The notes under the pieces: generated by a model
What the model was told of the DNA's origin: nothing
Database searches by the model: none
What the model saw: the letters and a program-made list of their open reading frames with translations, nothing else
DNA from: Vibrio penaeicida
Lineage (GTDB): Bacteria > Pseudomonadota > Gammaproteobacteria > Enterobacterales > Vibrionaceae
Reading direction: 5' to 3'
DNA: 64,000 nt
Assembly (NCBI RefSeq): GCF_019977755.1
Contig: NZ_AP025145.1
Location: forward strand, 1,178,001-1,242,000
In this document: in pieces, positions 47,441 to 57,222 of the stretch
Position numbering within the stretch: the stretch's first letter is position 1
How the letters are laid out: each line of letters begins with the position of its first letter
Made by a program: the position numbers and the translations under genes

Positions 47441-48613
47441 ATGAGTAATTTTACCGCTAAACCACTGCCGTCTTTTATTGAGAATAAACTCGAGACATAT
47501 CTCGAAAAGCACATCTATTCCAGAAATAACGGTAAACACATAGTACAAGGCTTACAACCTAGCGACGATTCGATAGTACTCAGAAGCAACGATTATTTGG
47601 CCATATGCAATCACGATTACATTAAGGCTCGGCAAATCAACGCATTGAGCAATGCGACTCGCGAACCCATCATGTCTGCTGTATTCCAAAGCCAAACGGT
47701 AGATGAAAGCTCTTTTGAACAGAAATTTGCAGATTTCCTAGGGTTTGACCATTGCATTATCACTCAGTCTGGGTGGGCTGCGAACGTTGGTTTACTTCAA
47801 ACGATTGCCGACCAAGATACCCATGTTTACATTGATTTTTTTGCCCATATGTCTTTATGGCACGGGGCGCAGAATGCCGGTAGCAAAATTCACCCTTTCC
47901 TTCACAACAAGCCAAAGAATTTACTTAAACAAGTAAAGAAATACGGCCCAGGTATCGTGGTTATTGACTCGGTATACAGTACGCACGGAACCGTTGCGCC
48001 GCTTAAGGAATTCGTTGAGGTAGCAAATGAGCAAGGCTGCGCCATCATTGTCGATGAATCTCACTCGATTGGAACACACGGTCCAGACGGCGCTGGCTTG
48101 CTCTCTGAGCTTGGTTTAACTGATAAGGTGGACTTTGTAACAACCAGCCTAGCTAAGACGTTCTCCTACCGCGCAGGAGCAATCTTGTGCCATCACAAGG
48201 TACATGAATGTCTACCTTTTATCTCGTTACCCGCAATTTTTAGCTCAGGCATTATTCCTTATGAAATGGAAGCACTAAAAGCAACATTAGAGCTCATTAA
48301 AAAGAGTGACCATCGACGAGAGGATTTATTCAATAAATCTCATAAACTTATTTCAGGATTGAAATCCTTAGATATACGGACAGACAGCAACTCACAAATT
48401 GTTGCAATAGAAACAGGAACCGAGGAGAACACAGAAAGAGTACGTGATTTCTTTGAATTTAACGGAATTTTTGGTGCGGTATTTTGTAGCCCTGCAACAC
48501 CAAAAAATAAAAGTGTTATTCGTCTATCTGTAAATAGTGAAGTGAGTGATGCACAATTAGACAAAGTATTGACTGTTTGCAGTTTAGCTAAAGAGCAAGG
48601 TTTGTTATCTTAA
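47441..48613 (+). CDS. cqsA: CAI-1 autoinducer synthase
   Basis: A 390-aa PLP enzyme of the alpha-oxoamine synthase family. D205 (VDESHSIGTHGPDGAG) holds the pyridine nitrogen and K239 (TSLAKTFSYRAG) forms the Schiff base. The sequence is close to V. cholerae CqsA throughout, including CIITQSGWAANVGLLQTI and YIDFFAHMSLWHGA. It makes amino-ketone CAI-1 precursors from an acyl-CoA and S-adenosylmethionine. It is convergent with cqsS, separated by a terminator-like hairpin. Confidence 0.96.
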   Translation: MSNFTAKPLPSFIENKLETYLEKHIYSRNNGKHIVQGLQPSDDSIVLRSNDYLAICNHDYIKARQINALSNATREPIMSAVFQSQTVDESSFEQKFADFLGFDHCIITQSGWAANVGLLQTIADQDTHVYIDFFAHMSLWHGAQNAGSKIHPFLHNKPKNLLKQVKKYGPGIVVIDSVYSTHGTVAPLKEFVEVANEQGCAIIVDESHSIGTHGPDGAGLLSELGLTDKVDFVTTSLAKTFSYRAGAILCHHKVHECLPFISLPAIFSSGIIPYEMEALKATLELIKKSDHRREDLFNKSHKLISGLKSLDIRTDSNSQIVAIETGTEENTERVRDFFEFNGIFGAVFCSPATPKNKSVIRLSVNSEVSDAQLDKVLTVCSLAKEQGLLS

Positions 48614-48696
48614 TATGAAATTTAATCAGCTAATTGGTTAATTTATATATCCAGTATATCGGTTTAATTGATAAATAAATAAGCAATAAAATGAAT

Positions 48697-48755
48697 AGGG
48701 CTATATGCATGGTAATTTATAAAACGTTTTATCTTTTTACCGATGCTACAGCCCT
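48697..48755. terminator. Bidirectional terminator between cqsA and cqsS
   Basis: A long imperfect stem: AGGGCT/AGCCCT at the base, inner TGCAT/ATGC and GGTAA/TTACC pairs, and a central perfect ATAAAACGTTTTAT, followed by ACATTTTTTAC on the plus strand. Confidence 0.6.
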
Positions 48756-48808
48756 ACATTTTTTACTCTAGCTGTGTCCTTTGAACAAATTTATATTTTG
48801 GGCTCACT

Positions 48809-50863
48809 TTATATCCAAGTAGACACTTTTTGTATCAACACATCTTTGGATGCAGGTTTTAATATGTAGTCGTTCATACCACTTTCTGAAATAGATTTAA
48901 GTGTTTTCTCGCATTTTTCACCAGTGAAGCAGATGATCGGTATATCTTTCCCATTGTGTTGATATTTTTGGTCTCGAATGGCGACTGTGGTTTCTATGCC
49001 ATCCATCTCGGGCATTTCTAAATCCATTAGAATGAGATTAACGTCGTTAGAATTAAGCAAAAGCAGCGCCTCTCGGCCATTCTCGGCTTGAAGTACTTTA
49101 TAGCCCTGCCTTTCCAAAAGAGTCGATGAATAAAGCCGAAGCGACGCATTGTCGTCAACAATTAAAATGGTTGTGTTTCCCTTATAGCCCTTAGGGGTTC
49201 TAGCAATGTCACTTCCCTTAGGTGCCTTTTCAAAGAATAACTTATCGAGTTTCGTCGCTAACCCTTTTGTGAACGCTGTTACCTCAAGTAATTCATAGGA
49301 TAGTATTCGATTTAATGTGAGGTAATTCAGTATATTTCCTGAGTAGAGGTAGACAATTTTTCCTTCAAAGCTGCAAAGTTCCTTCTCAAGAGAAATGAAA
49401 CGTGTTTTGTCTTCTTGATAGCTTGAAAGGTTCACCAATATTACATCTTGAGTGAGTTTGCTGGCGCTCAAATCCGAGCTTGTAGGCTCACTGTGGCTCA
49501 GTTCGTACCCAGTGAAAAAAGCGTGGGATTGAAGCGCATTGAGTGTTTCCCCTGCACTGCCAAGATAAAGCAAAGATTTATCTTTAACCACACTACTCTT
49601 CAAAGAAAAGACGCGCTCAGATTCGTATTTAGGGAATCTAAGTTCAAACTGTGTTCCTTTGTTTACTTCACTTTTACAAACGATAGTCCCTTTAAACGCT
49701 TTCATCACTTTACGACAAAACGGCAGACCTAACCCAAATCCACCTTTTTTGCCGGAAGTATAGAAATCGCTAAATATTTGCTCAATATTTTCACTGTCGA
49801 TACCCGGTCCTGTATCCTCGACAAATATTGAATTAAACTCTTCTCCGATAACAAGTTTGATATCGATTTGGAAATCCGCTCGGTGTTTGTAATAAAGTGC
49901 GTTTTTCAACAAGTTGAAGATGACGTAGCGTAACAGCACATCACTACCAAAATAGGATTCGGATTCGTCAAATGTCAGTCGGATTAAACTTCTGTCCGCC
50001 GCATTATTGAAATGGAACCCTTCAATTGAACTCTCTAACGTTTCACTTAATGAATGTCGTCGGAAACTAGACGTGGATAGCTTGTGCTCATCAATGGAAG
50101 TCAACAAAAGGCTAATGGTTTCATTGCCCCTTTCAATGACATTGAGAGAGTCGTCAAGAATGCCATTAATCTCGTCTAAGCTTTTTGCATCGAGAGGATA
50201 GAAATCGGATAACTGCTGTGCATTGCGCTCCGGCAACAAGTGTTTCACAACCTCAATGGAACTGTAAACCGCACTTAAAGGGTTCCTCATTTCATGCGCA
50301 ATCCCAGCTCCAAACGATTTTGCTAGCGAAACTTTAGATTCATTTTCTGTAAAGTTTCGATAATAAAAGAGTGTGCCAAATGCGTATGTAAAGAAAAATA
50401 CGGGCATCAGCGTCCATTCAAAATACGTTACAGGATCACCTTGTACAAATATTGTCGCATAAGCAGCTGCATAGCCAGTAAGGCTTTGTAAGAATACGAT
50501 TCTCGTGTCGTATATCAGTAAAATCTGAAGGAAAATCCCCGACATTAACGACATGCTCCAGATCATTGACCAATCGTTTTTCAAAAGCATGTAGAAAAAG
50601 AAATAAGGGATGCACACCCCTAACGAAATGACATAGTAGATATGCAGGTAGCGCTTTAAATAGATGGGCAAAACATCTCGAAGTAAAATAGGAACGAGTA
50701 ATAGTCCGCATACAATTCGAAAGCCCAGATTTTCGTAGCTTTCAGGCGCTAGCCATGTCCAAACGAAGTAATAAGCTGGAAAACCAATAATCCCCATTAA
50801 AGCCACAATGGTCAGATTAGGTTCCGCGTATTCATAGATCTTTTTTGCACGATCGAACTGCAT
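48809..50863 (-). CDS. cqsS: CAI-1 hybrid sensor kinase/phosphatase
   Basis: A 684-aa protein from the start MQFDRAKK (AGGGA upstream). Six TM helices (residues about 15-175) form the CAI-1 sensor. The HisKA H190 is in AHEMRNPLSA, the ATPase lies at about 300-420, and the receiver D614 is in LMDLEMPEMDG. The key specificity position (C170 of V. cholerae) is F166, as in the Harveyi-type receptor, which favours narrow ligand choice. It feeds LuxU/LuxO, not encoded here. Confidence 0.96.
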   Translation of the reverse strand: MQFDRAKKIYEYAEPNLTIVALMGIIGFPAYYFVWTWLAPESYENLGFRIVCGLLLVPILLRDVLPIYLKRYLHIYYVISLGVCIPYFFFYMLLKNDWSMIWSMSLMSGIFLQILLIYDTRIVFLQSLTGYAAAYATIFVQGDPVTYFEWTLMPVFFFTYAFGTLFYYRNFTENESKVSLAKSFGAGIAHEMRNPLSAVYSSIEVVKHLLPERNAQQLSDFYPLDAKSLDEINGILDDSLNVIERGNETISLLLTSIDEHKLSTSSFRRHSLSETLESSIEGFHFNNAADRSLIRLTFDESESYFGSDVLLRYVIFNLLKNALYYKHRADFQIDIKLVIGEEFNSIFVEDTGPGIDSENIEQIFSDFYTSGKKGGFGLGLPFCRKVMKAFKGTIVCKSEVNKGTQFELRFPKYESERVFSLKSSVVKDKSLLYLGSAGETLNALQSHAFFTGYELSHSEPTSSDLSASKLTQDVILVNLSSYQEDKTRFISLEKELCSFEGKIVYLYSGNILNYLTLNRILSYELLEVTAFTKGLATKLDKLFFEKAPKGSDIARTPKGYKGNTTILIVDDNASLRLYSSTLLERQGYKVLQAENGREALLLLNSNDVNLILMDLEMPEMDGIETTVAIRDQKYQHNGKDIPIICFTGEKCEKTLKSISESGMNDYILKPASKDVLIQKVSTWI

Positions 50864-51163
50864 TAGTGTCCCTAGCCAAAGCACGATTATTCTTATCATA
50901 TAGTCGGATTAGTTATAGCACAGAATAATACTCGATTCATTGAAACTGAGTGAAGTATGATCCACGCCAAACTTCTTCAAAAAATTGAATAACTCATTGT
51001 TAAATTGGGTAATTAGGTAAAGGTTCTGTGACCAATAATCTACAAACATTGAGACCACCGATTGGAAATTGACCAACCATAGAGCCGAAATACAAACCTC
51101 ATTCATATATCTCTGTTGTTTGTACGCCAGTTCCCAAAAATGAGATTAAATTTCATTACAAAA

Positions 51164-51188
51164 TCGACAACCATTTCGTGGTTGTCGA
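51164..51188 (-). terminator. Minus-strand hairpin TCGACAACCA/TGGTTGTCGA
   Basis: A perfect 10-bp stem with a 5-nt loop. TTTTGTAATG follows on the minus strand. It could end a short transcript from the spacer or act as a second stop for ackA. Confidence 0.5.
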
Positions 51189-51373
51189 AACAAAGTGTTG
51201 CGAAATTCACCTGTCATCACTTATTCAGTCTCACCAGTTTTCGGTGTCATACCTTCAAATAGTAAAAGTTACTTTGAAGTAGATACTTGTTAAATCTGAA
51301 TTCAATCTAATATAAAAAATGACTCTATTCATCGATTCATTAACCATCACAGCAAAGTCAGCACCAATAACAA

Positions 51374-51392
51374 AGCCCCTACAAGAGGGGCT
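51374..51392 (-). terminator. ackA terminator
   Basis: AGCCCCT-N5-AGGGGCT, followed on the minus strand by TTGTTATT. It lies 50 bp beyond the ackA stop. Confidence 0.7.
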
Positions 51393-51442
51393 CTGGTTTG
51401 ACTGTTTTTTGCGCAGAAAAACGCGCTTATTGAACCGTAACT

Positions 51443-52636
51443 CTAAAGCAATTCTACCGACTGCTTTGCAATAACAAATTCTTCATTGGTTGGTATAACC
51501 ATTGCGACTGCATTCAATACCTCCGATCGAGCAATCACGCCAGACGCGCCAAACCTTGCCGCTTCATTACCTTGTTCATCTTCTACAAAACCTAGAAGCT
51601 TGAGGTTATTCAAAATCTCACTACGAATTGGTAACGAGTTTTCACCGATGCCCCCTGTGAAAATAATAGCGTCAAGGTGACCCAGTGGAATTAGGTAAGA
51701 ACCAATATATTTTGCAACACGGTACGTAAATACTTCAAATGCGAGCCTTGCCCCCTCATGCCCTTCATCCATCGCTTCTAGGATGCCACGAGCATCGGAA
51801 GTAAGCCCCGAAACACCAAGAAAGCCCGATTTCTTGTTCAAGGTTTCAAACACCTTTTCTTGGCTCCAACCTTTCTTCATCAGAAACTCAATAATGCCAG
51901 GGTCCAAATCACCGGAACGCGTTCCCATCATTAGCCCAGCTAACGGAGTGAATCCCATCGAGGTATCAACAGATTCTCCATTGCTTATGGCACATACTGA
52001 CGCACCATTACCTAAATGCACGGAAATGAAGCTGGATTGATCCACCGGTTTGTTAAGCATTTTCGCTGCTTCACGGCTAACAAAGTAATGGCTTGTACCA
52101 TGAAATCCGTATCGACGAATACCATACTCTTTGTACAACTCGTTAGAGATAGCTCCAGTAAACGCTTTTTGAGGCATGGTTTGATGGAATGCCGTATCAA
52201 ACACAGCAAATTGAGGCAAAGCAGGAAAAGCAGACATCGCAGCATGAATACCCGTTGCACCTGCTGGGTTATGTAGCGGTGCAAGATCCGAAAGGCTCTC
52301 TATTTCTTGTAAGACATCTGCATTAATTCGAACCGTTTGAGTAAACCTTTCGCCACCGTGAACAATTCGATGACCGACAGCCACTATGTTTTCTGTTAGC
52401 TTATATTCTTCTACTAACCCAACAATTCGATTGATTGCATGGTGATGATGATTTTCAGGTGCATCAATATTATCTTCAAACTTATTACCATCGTATTTCC
52501 AGCTGATTACCGCATCAGGCAATCCAAAACACTCGCCTAAACCGCTGACAACGGCACTACCCGTTTCAGAATCAATAACAGCGAATTTAAGAGAAGAACT
52601 ACCTGAGTTTATAACTAGAACAAAGGAATGAGACAT
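51443..52636 (-). CDS. ackA: Acetate kinase (second copy type)
   Basis: A 397-aa protein. It begins with LVINSGSSSLKFAV, the phosphate-binding start of the family, and has HRIVHGGE, HLGNGASVCA and FTGGIGENS. The start ATG 52636 is inside a longer frame whose extra 22 codons are not family-like. No pta gene adjoins it, unlike the ackA-pta pair of most Vibrio chromosomes, which suggests a paralogue for acetate/acetyl-phosphate balance. Confidence 0.95.
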   Translation of the reverse strand: MSHSFVLVINSGSSSLKFAVIDSETGSAVVSGLGECFGLPDAVISWKYDGNKFEDNIDAPENHHHHAINRIVGLVEEYKLTENIVAVGHRIVHGGERFTQTVRINADVLQEIESLSDLAPLHNPAGATGIHAAMSAFPALPQFAVFDTAFHQTMPQKAFTGAISNELYKEYGIRRYGFHGTSHYFVSREAAKMLNKPVDQSSFISVHLGNGASVCAISNGESVDTSMGFTPLAGLMMGTRSGDLDPGIIEFLMKKGWSQEKVFETLNKKSGFLGVSGLTSDARGILEAMDEGHEGARLAFEVFTYRVAKYIGSYLIPLGHLDAIIFTGGIGENSLPIRSEILNNLKLLGFVEDEQGNEAARFGASGVIARSEVLNAVAMVIPTNEEFVIAKQSVELL

Positions 52637-53050
52637 AAGGTTATGAATCCTGTTTTTAGCTAATTTTCTGAAGCGATATGCTTTCGTCGAAGATGAAACC
52701 ATTATTCAATGATTTTTTAATCTTTCAACTTTATTTTAATTAACAAGTCATGCAATTAAGAGTTTTGTTGATCTAGCGCAGCAAAGCATTTACTTCATAG
52801 AGAAAATTTAAAACCAATGAATAAGCACCTGAATACATATAAAAAACATCAACTCTCTTAAGATTAAAACGTCATATACGCTAAGCGTGATGAATTCTTA
52901 AACTTACGCACCCGCCAAGCTGACCATTTTACGAAATATGTTTGGAACGTTGTCTATACTTTATCTGTAATAGATGTAGGAAGAGGATTTCTTATACATC
53001 TAAAGCTTATGCGCAACACCTATTCGCGCAGCCATTGTTAAGGGTTAAAT
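52637..53050. other. 414-bp divergent spacer, ackA / GGDEF-EAL
   Basis: AT-rich. No ORF, no strong hairpin and no recognised operator. It should hold both divergent promoters. Confidence 0.4.
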
Positions 53051-54640
53051 GTGATTCTATTTGCTGACTTGCTCGTTTTTCTGGGGATTGTATTTTTGGG
53101 TTTTGGGCTCAGGCCTGCTATCCAAATTTGCCAGAAGACTCATGAGCTAGGTTGGCAGATATTACTAACACTCATTATTACGTTCACGCTAGGCTACACA
53201 TTATTCCTCTTATATTTACTCAACATACGTTCCGTAAGTTATATCGAATTAGGTATGGCGGCGATCTTGTTTGGGGGAAGCTTATTCGTTGCTTTAGTCG
53301 TCAACTACAGTCAAAAAAGCATCAATCAGATTGACGATATAGCTCAACTGGAGCGCTATAACGCGCTTCACGATTCTTTAACCAAACTGCCCAATCGTCA
53401 GTTTTGCATGCGTCAACTCGACAAACGCATTGAGCGGAGAACACCATTTTCTGTGTTGTTGTTTGATGTAAACAATTTTAAATACGTGAATGATGCAATG
53501 GGTCACCAATTTGGGGATATGTTACTCCAGCAAATAAGCCAAAGATTGAGTATGGTGTTGCCTAAACAGGCTTTTTTCTCTCGAATCGGGGGGGACGAGT
53601 TCGTCATAATTTTACGAACTGGTGGTCGAAAGCCTATTGAAGAACTTTATTATGAAATATCAGAGGAGTTGAGCCACCCATTCAATCTTGGTGAATACAG
53701 CATCATTACCTCCATCAGTACTGGCGTCAGTATTTACCCGGAATACAGCACAGAGAAAGATCAGATCCTCAAGCAAGCCGATGTTGCAATGTATGAAGCA
53801 AAGCGCTCCGGTTGCGGTTTGTATTTCTACTCAAGCCATCTAGCGGATAAAGCCAAAGAACAACTCGCCATATCCAGCCAGCTAACGTCCGCACTGCACA
53901 ATCAAGAATTTGAGCTTCACTACCAGCCTATCGTCAACACTAGGTACAACTCTCTGTACGGTTACGAAGCGTTAATTCGGTGGCCTCAACCCGACGGTAC
54001 GTTCATTTCACCCGAAAAATTCATTCCAATTGCAGAACAGTCGCATATTATTCGCGACATTACAGATTGGGTGGTTAATCAAGTAATACTTGATATGCAA
54101 ATCTTTAATGAATCAGGGATCGACGCCAGTATTCACTTAAACCTGTCAGCTAAAGACTTAAATAGCCGAGCGCTATTTAACAATCTCAAACAATTGGTGG
54201 ACAGCGACCAAATCAATCCTAGCCGACTTGTTCTAGAAGTGACGGAAAGCAATATGCTTAAAGATTTGAACAATACTAAACAAGTATTAGATGCACTGAG
54301 GGCGATCGGTTTTAAGATCAGTTTAGATGACTTCGGTACAGGTTACTCTTCGCTAACGTTGCTAAGAGAGCTCCCGATCGATCAAATTAAAATTGACCGC
54401 TCCTTTGTATCTGGCATGCACAGGAGCGATTCTGACCATGCCATTGTCCGCTCATCTATTTCGTTGGCACATGGGCTGAACTGCACCGTAATTGCTGAAG
54501 GCGTTGAAGAAACAGAACTGATGGCATTGCTCGACACTGCGAACTGTGACTATGTACAAGGGTTCATTAATGGTCGGGCACAAACAATAGACAATATTGT
54601 TTACTGGACAAAACAGCATCAACTAAAAAGCGCCATCTAG
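53051..54640 (+). CDS. Membrane GGDEF-EAL bifunctional cyclic-di-GMP protein
   Basis: A 529-aa protein. Three N-terminal TM helices (2-20, 38-56, 65-85) precede a GGDEF domain with intact GGDEF (180-184) and an EAL domain with E306 in YEALIRW, DDFGTGYSS and KIDRSF. Both catalytic sites look intact. The RxxD inhibitory site before GGDEF is absent. The short periplasmic loops suggest membrane sensing. GTG start with AAGGG upstream. Confidence 0.93.
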   Translation: MILFADLLVFLGIVFLGFGLRPAIQICQKTHELGWQILLTLIITFTLGYTLFLLYLLNIRSVSYIELGMAAILFGGSLFVALVVNYSQKSINQIDDIAQLERYNALHDSLTKLPNRQFCMRQLDKRIERRTPFSVLLFDVNNFKYVNDAMGHQFGDMLLQQISQRLSMVLPKQAFFSRIGGDEFVIILRTGGRKPIEELYYEISEELSHPFNLGEYSIITSISTGVSIYPEYSTEKDQILKQADVAMYEAKRSGCGLYFYSSHLADKAKEQLAISSQLTSALHNQEFELHYQPIVNTRYNSLYGYEALIRWPQPDGTFISPEKFIPIAEQSHIIRDITDWVVNQVILDMQIFNESGIDASIHLNLSAKDLNSRALFNNLKQLVDSDQINPSRLVLEVTESNMLKDLNNTKQVLDALRAIGFKISLDDFGTGYSSLTLLRELPIDQIKIDRSFVSGMHRSDSDHAIVRSSISLAHGLNCTVIAEGVEETELMALLDTANCDYVQGFINGRAQTIDNIVYWTKQHQLKSAI

Positions 54641-54765
54641 TAAATCCAAATTAGCTAAAAAAATTGGATAGACAAAATCGCGCCAGTTACTGCAAGTTTG
54701 ATTGTCGACTCAAATATCACCGTTTACAAAAGTGATAACGAGTTTAAATAGGGTTTATTAATGGA

Positions 54766-55392
54766 TTAAAACTCGTACCCCATAGTCACGTATAAGGCAT
54801 ATAGGTTTGCATCCCCTTCTTTCCCATCCTTCTTAAGCGATAGGTGGTTACCACGTAACTCAGCACCGAACTCAAAATTGTTATCCAATCGGTAGGCGCT
54901 TCCAATTGCCCACATGTACCCGAAGCCTTTTGCTTTTGGTTTGGAATCTTTATCAACCGTTAACGTTTTTTTGTATTCCAACGCTTCGACATACCCATAA
55001 GATAAACCAGCGCTGCCGTAGATATCGATACAGTCTGTTAGCGAATACGTTATTTTTGGCGCTGCGTTCAAAACAACAGAGCTAATTTCTTCCACTTCGT
55101 AAAGGGAAGACGTGTCTGACTTTTTCTTTGAGTTGTAATGAATATCGCCAGACAGCGCAACGCCCAAATAAATATCCTCCGCCTCAGCCCAACTTGAGGT
55201 CATACGCGAGTATTCAAGCGACAAAGATCGCCCTACCAATTCATAATCGCCAACACTCGCCACTTTAGACTGGAAACTGGATCCGCCAACCTTGGCAGTA
55301 AATAATTGATAAGCCTCTGGGCGCTTTTCTGCACTAGCATGTGAGGATAATGCGACTGCACTGGCAAAAACTAAAGCAAACTGTTTTTTCAA
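54766..55392 (-). CDS. Small outer-membrane beta-barrel protein (OmpX/Opa-like)
   Basis: A 208-aa protein from the TTG start (KKQFALVFASAVALSSHASA signal, cleaved before EKRPEA). Alternating strand-like segments such as YELVGRSLSLEYSRM, IYGSAGLSYGYVE and FGAELRGNHLSL lead to a C-terminal strand ending YEF with the terminal Phe used in barrel insertion. The N-terminal 39 residues of the longer frame are not a signal peptide. Its function is unknown; OmpX-like adhesion or porin roles are possible. Confidence 0.75.
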   Translation of the reverse strand: MKKQFALVFASAVALSSHASAEKRPEAYQLFTAKVGGSSFQSKVASVGDYELVGRSLSLEYSRMTSSWAEAEDIYLGVALSGDIHYNSKKKSDTSSLYEVEEISSVVLNAAPKITYSLTDCIDIYGSAGLSYGYVEALEYKKTLTVDKDSKPKAKGFGYMWAIGSAYRLDNNFEFGAELRGNHLSLKKDGKEGDANLYALYVTMGYEF

Positions 55393-55753
55393 AACAATAT
55401 CCAAATAATCTGACTGGGTTATGTTTAAAGAAGTTGAGCTTTGCAAGAAAATCTTCCAACAATGGCACCAAATTCTCATGATTGATTGAGCGCGCGAGAT
55501 TCTACACAACTTATATGCATATCAATAGAGTGATTTATGAATTTTCGCTGAACAAATTACCTCTTATTTTCATTACGTGATTTAGAACACCTTATTATCC
55601 TCGGTACTAACTAGGCTCAGGCGTTTAAATGCGCATGTAAATTAATTGTTACAGATTATGATTTCGAGAAATTGGTGGATTTGTAGACGACCATTTACTT
55701 TTCATCGATAGTTACCACATCAACGCAACATATTTGCAACATCGTGGTGACTT
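55393..55753. other. 361-bp divergent spacer, barrel protein / phhA
   Basis: It contains the rejected N-terminal extension of the barrel gene, then AT-rich sequence with no gene. No operator was recognised. Confidence 0.4.
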
Positions 55754-56542
55754 ATGACTAAGCAGAGCAAATATCAATCAAAGAAAGCGGACGAAAACGG
55801 TGTCATTCGGTGGACTGACGAAGAAAATAGCGTGTGGCAGACACTCATTCACAGGCAACTTAACTGTATTAAAAACAGAGCGTGCCATGAGTACATGGAA
55901 GGACTAAATAAGCTAAACCTTCCACAGGAACGTATTCCACAACTTCACGAAATTAATTCTGTACTCTCTTCAGAAACGGGGTGGCAATGCGAAGCGGTAC
56001 CGGCCTTAATAAGCTTCGACAAGTTTTTCGAAATGTTGTCTGAACGAAAGTTTCCAGTTGCCACTTTTATTCGTAAAAGAGAAGAAATGGAATACCTTCA
56101 AGAACCTGATATTTTCCATGAAATATTTGGTCATTGTGCGATGCTGACTCACCCAGCCTTTGCTGCTTTTACCCACTCTTACGGTAAATTAGGGCTAAAG
56201 GCTTCTAAAGAAGACAGAGTTTATCTTGCCCGTTTGTATTGGTTCACAGTCGAATTTGGCCTGATTAAAAATAGCAGCGGAGTCAGCATATATGGTGGTG
56301 GAATACTTTCTAGCCCAGGTGAAACTCAATACGTTTACAGCGACCAGCCCGTATTCGCTCCACTAAACCCACTTGATGTTTTGCGAACCCCATACCGAAT
56401 CAACATCATGCAACCAAAATACTTTTACATCGACAAAATTAGCGAGCTTTTCGACATAGCTAATCTTGATATTATGTCGCTTATTAAACACGCCAAATCA
56501 CTGGGTCTACATTCGCCCATGTATGAACTTGAACACGATTAA
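55754..56542 (+). CDS. phhA: Phenylalanine-4-hydroxylase
   Basis: A 262-aa non-heme iron, tetrahydropterin-dependent enzyme converting phenylalanine to tyrosine. The iron ligands are H122 and H127 (FHEIFGH) and E168 (WFTVEFGL). PEPDIFHE-like QEPDIFHE and PGETQYVYS are family blocks. It is catalytic domain only, as usual in bacteria. It forms an operon with phhB, 9 bp downstream. Confidence 0.95.
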   Translation: MTKQSKYQSKKADENGVIRWTDEENSVWQTLIHRQLNCIKNRACHEYMEGLNKLNLPQERIPQLHEINSVLSSETGWQCEAVPALISFDKFFEMLSERKFPVATFIRKREEMEYLQEPDIFHEIFGHCAMLTHPAFAAFTHSYGKLGLKASKEDRVYLARLYWFTVEFGLIKNSSGVSIYGGGILSSPGETQYVYSDQPVFAPLNPLDVLRTPYRINIMQPKYFYIDKISELFDIANLDIMSLIKHAKSLGLHSPMYELEHD

Positions 56543-56551
56543 GGAAAAATC

Positions 56552-56890
56552 ATGTCAGAAGCACTGTTAGAGTCATCTTGCGAAGCGTGCCGTTTTGATG
56601 CGCCACAAGTTGAAACCGAAGAAGCCAAGGAGTTATTAAGCCAAATCCCCGATTGGCGACTCATCAATGTGAACGGTATTTCACAACTCGAAAGAGTCTA
56701 TACATTTAAAAACTTTAAACTCGCTTTAGCGTTTACTAATCGCATTGGTGATATGGCTGAAGAAGAAGGGCACCATCCAGCACTGACAACCGAATGGGGA
56801 AAAGTGACCGTTCAATGGTGGAGTCACTCGATCAAAGGTCTCCATAAAAATGATTTTATCTGCGCAGCAAAAACAGATTCGCTGCTCTAA
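56552..56890 (+). CDS. phhB: Pterin-4a-carbinolamine dehydratase
   Basis: A 112-aa protein with [22 protein letters not shown]; the paired His and Trp are the dehydratase active site. It recycles the pterin cofactor for PhhA. AGGAAA lies before the ATG. A hairpin TAACCTC/GAGGTTA (56904-56937) follows it. Confidence 0.95.
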   Translation: MSEALLESSCEACRFDAPQVETEEAKELLSQIPDWRLINVNGISQLERVYTFKNFKLALAFTNRIGDMAEEEGHHPALTTEWGKVTVQWWSHSIKGLHKNDFICAAKTDSLL

Positions 56891-57222
56891 ACAGTTTTAC
56901 TCGTAACCTCAGGTTTGCATTGTAAGCCTCGAGGTTATGACGCTCCCTCGTCCTCAAACAATTCCCCCTTTACCCATAAGCCACATAATCAAAAGCGCTC
57001 GATATTAGCGCTAATTTGACCCCCAGATGATTCTCTAGTGACAAATACGTCACCTTTTAGTTCGTACACTAAACTTTAGAATTCAACCATTCTAATCACA
57101 TAATGCGTGACAGTGATCTCATTAATACTAATAAAATGAGTTCAGCTTGATTTGATCTCTAAATAATGTACCCTTCTGCGAAGCAATAATGTTTAGACCT
57201 CTAAAGGAATGTGTGGCATCAA
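56891..57222. promoter_or_regulatory. phhB terminator hairpin and ectA promoter region
   Basis: A hairpin (56904-56937), then 280 bp of non-coding sequence. A CRP-like half-match (GTGA-N6-TCTCA, about 57106-57121) and AT-rich promoter sequence precede ectA. Vibrio ect operons are salt-induced and CosR-controlled; the site itself is not identified here. Confidence 0.45.

Larger units (their letters stand above)
50864..51442. other. 579-bp spacer upstream of cqsS
   Basis: It holds two stem structures (51164-51188 and the ackA terminator) and no supported gene. A 65-codon frame near 50909-51106 lacks a ribosome binding site and protein-like composition. Confidence 0.5.

Noticed and set aside
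50909..51106. 65-codon minus-strand frame upstream of cqsS
   Set aside because: No Shine-Dalgarno, no domain-like pattern, and its ATG lies in AT-rich spacer.
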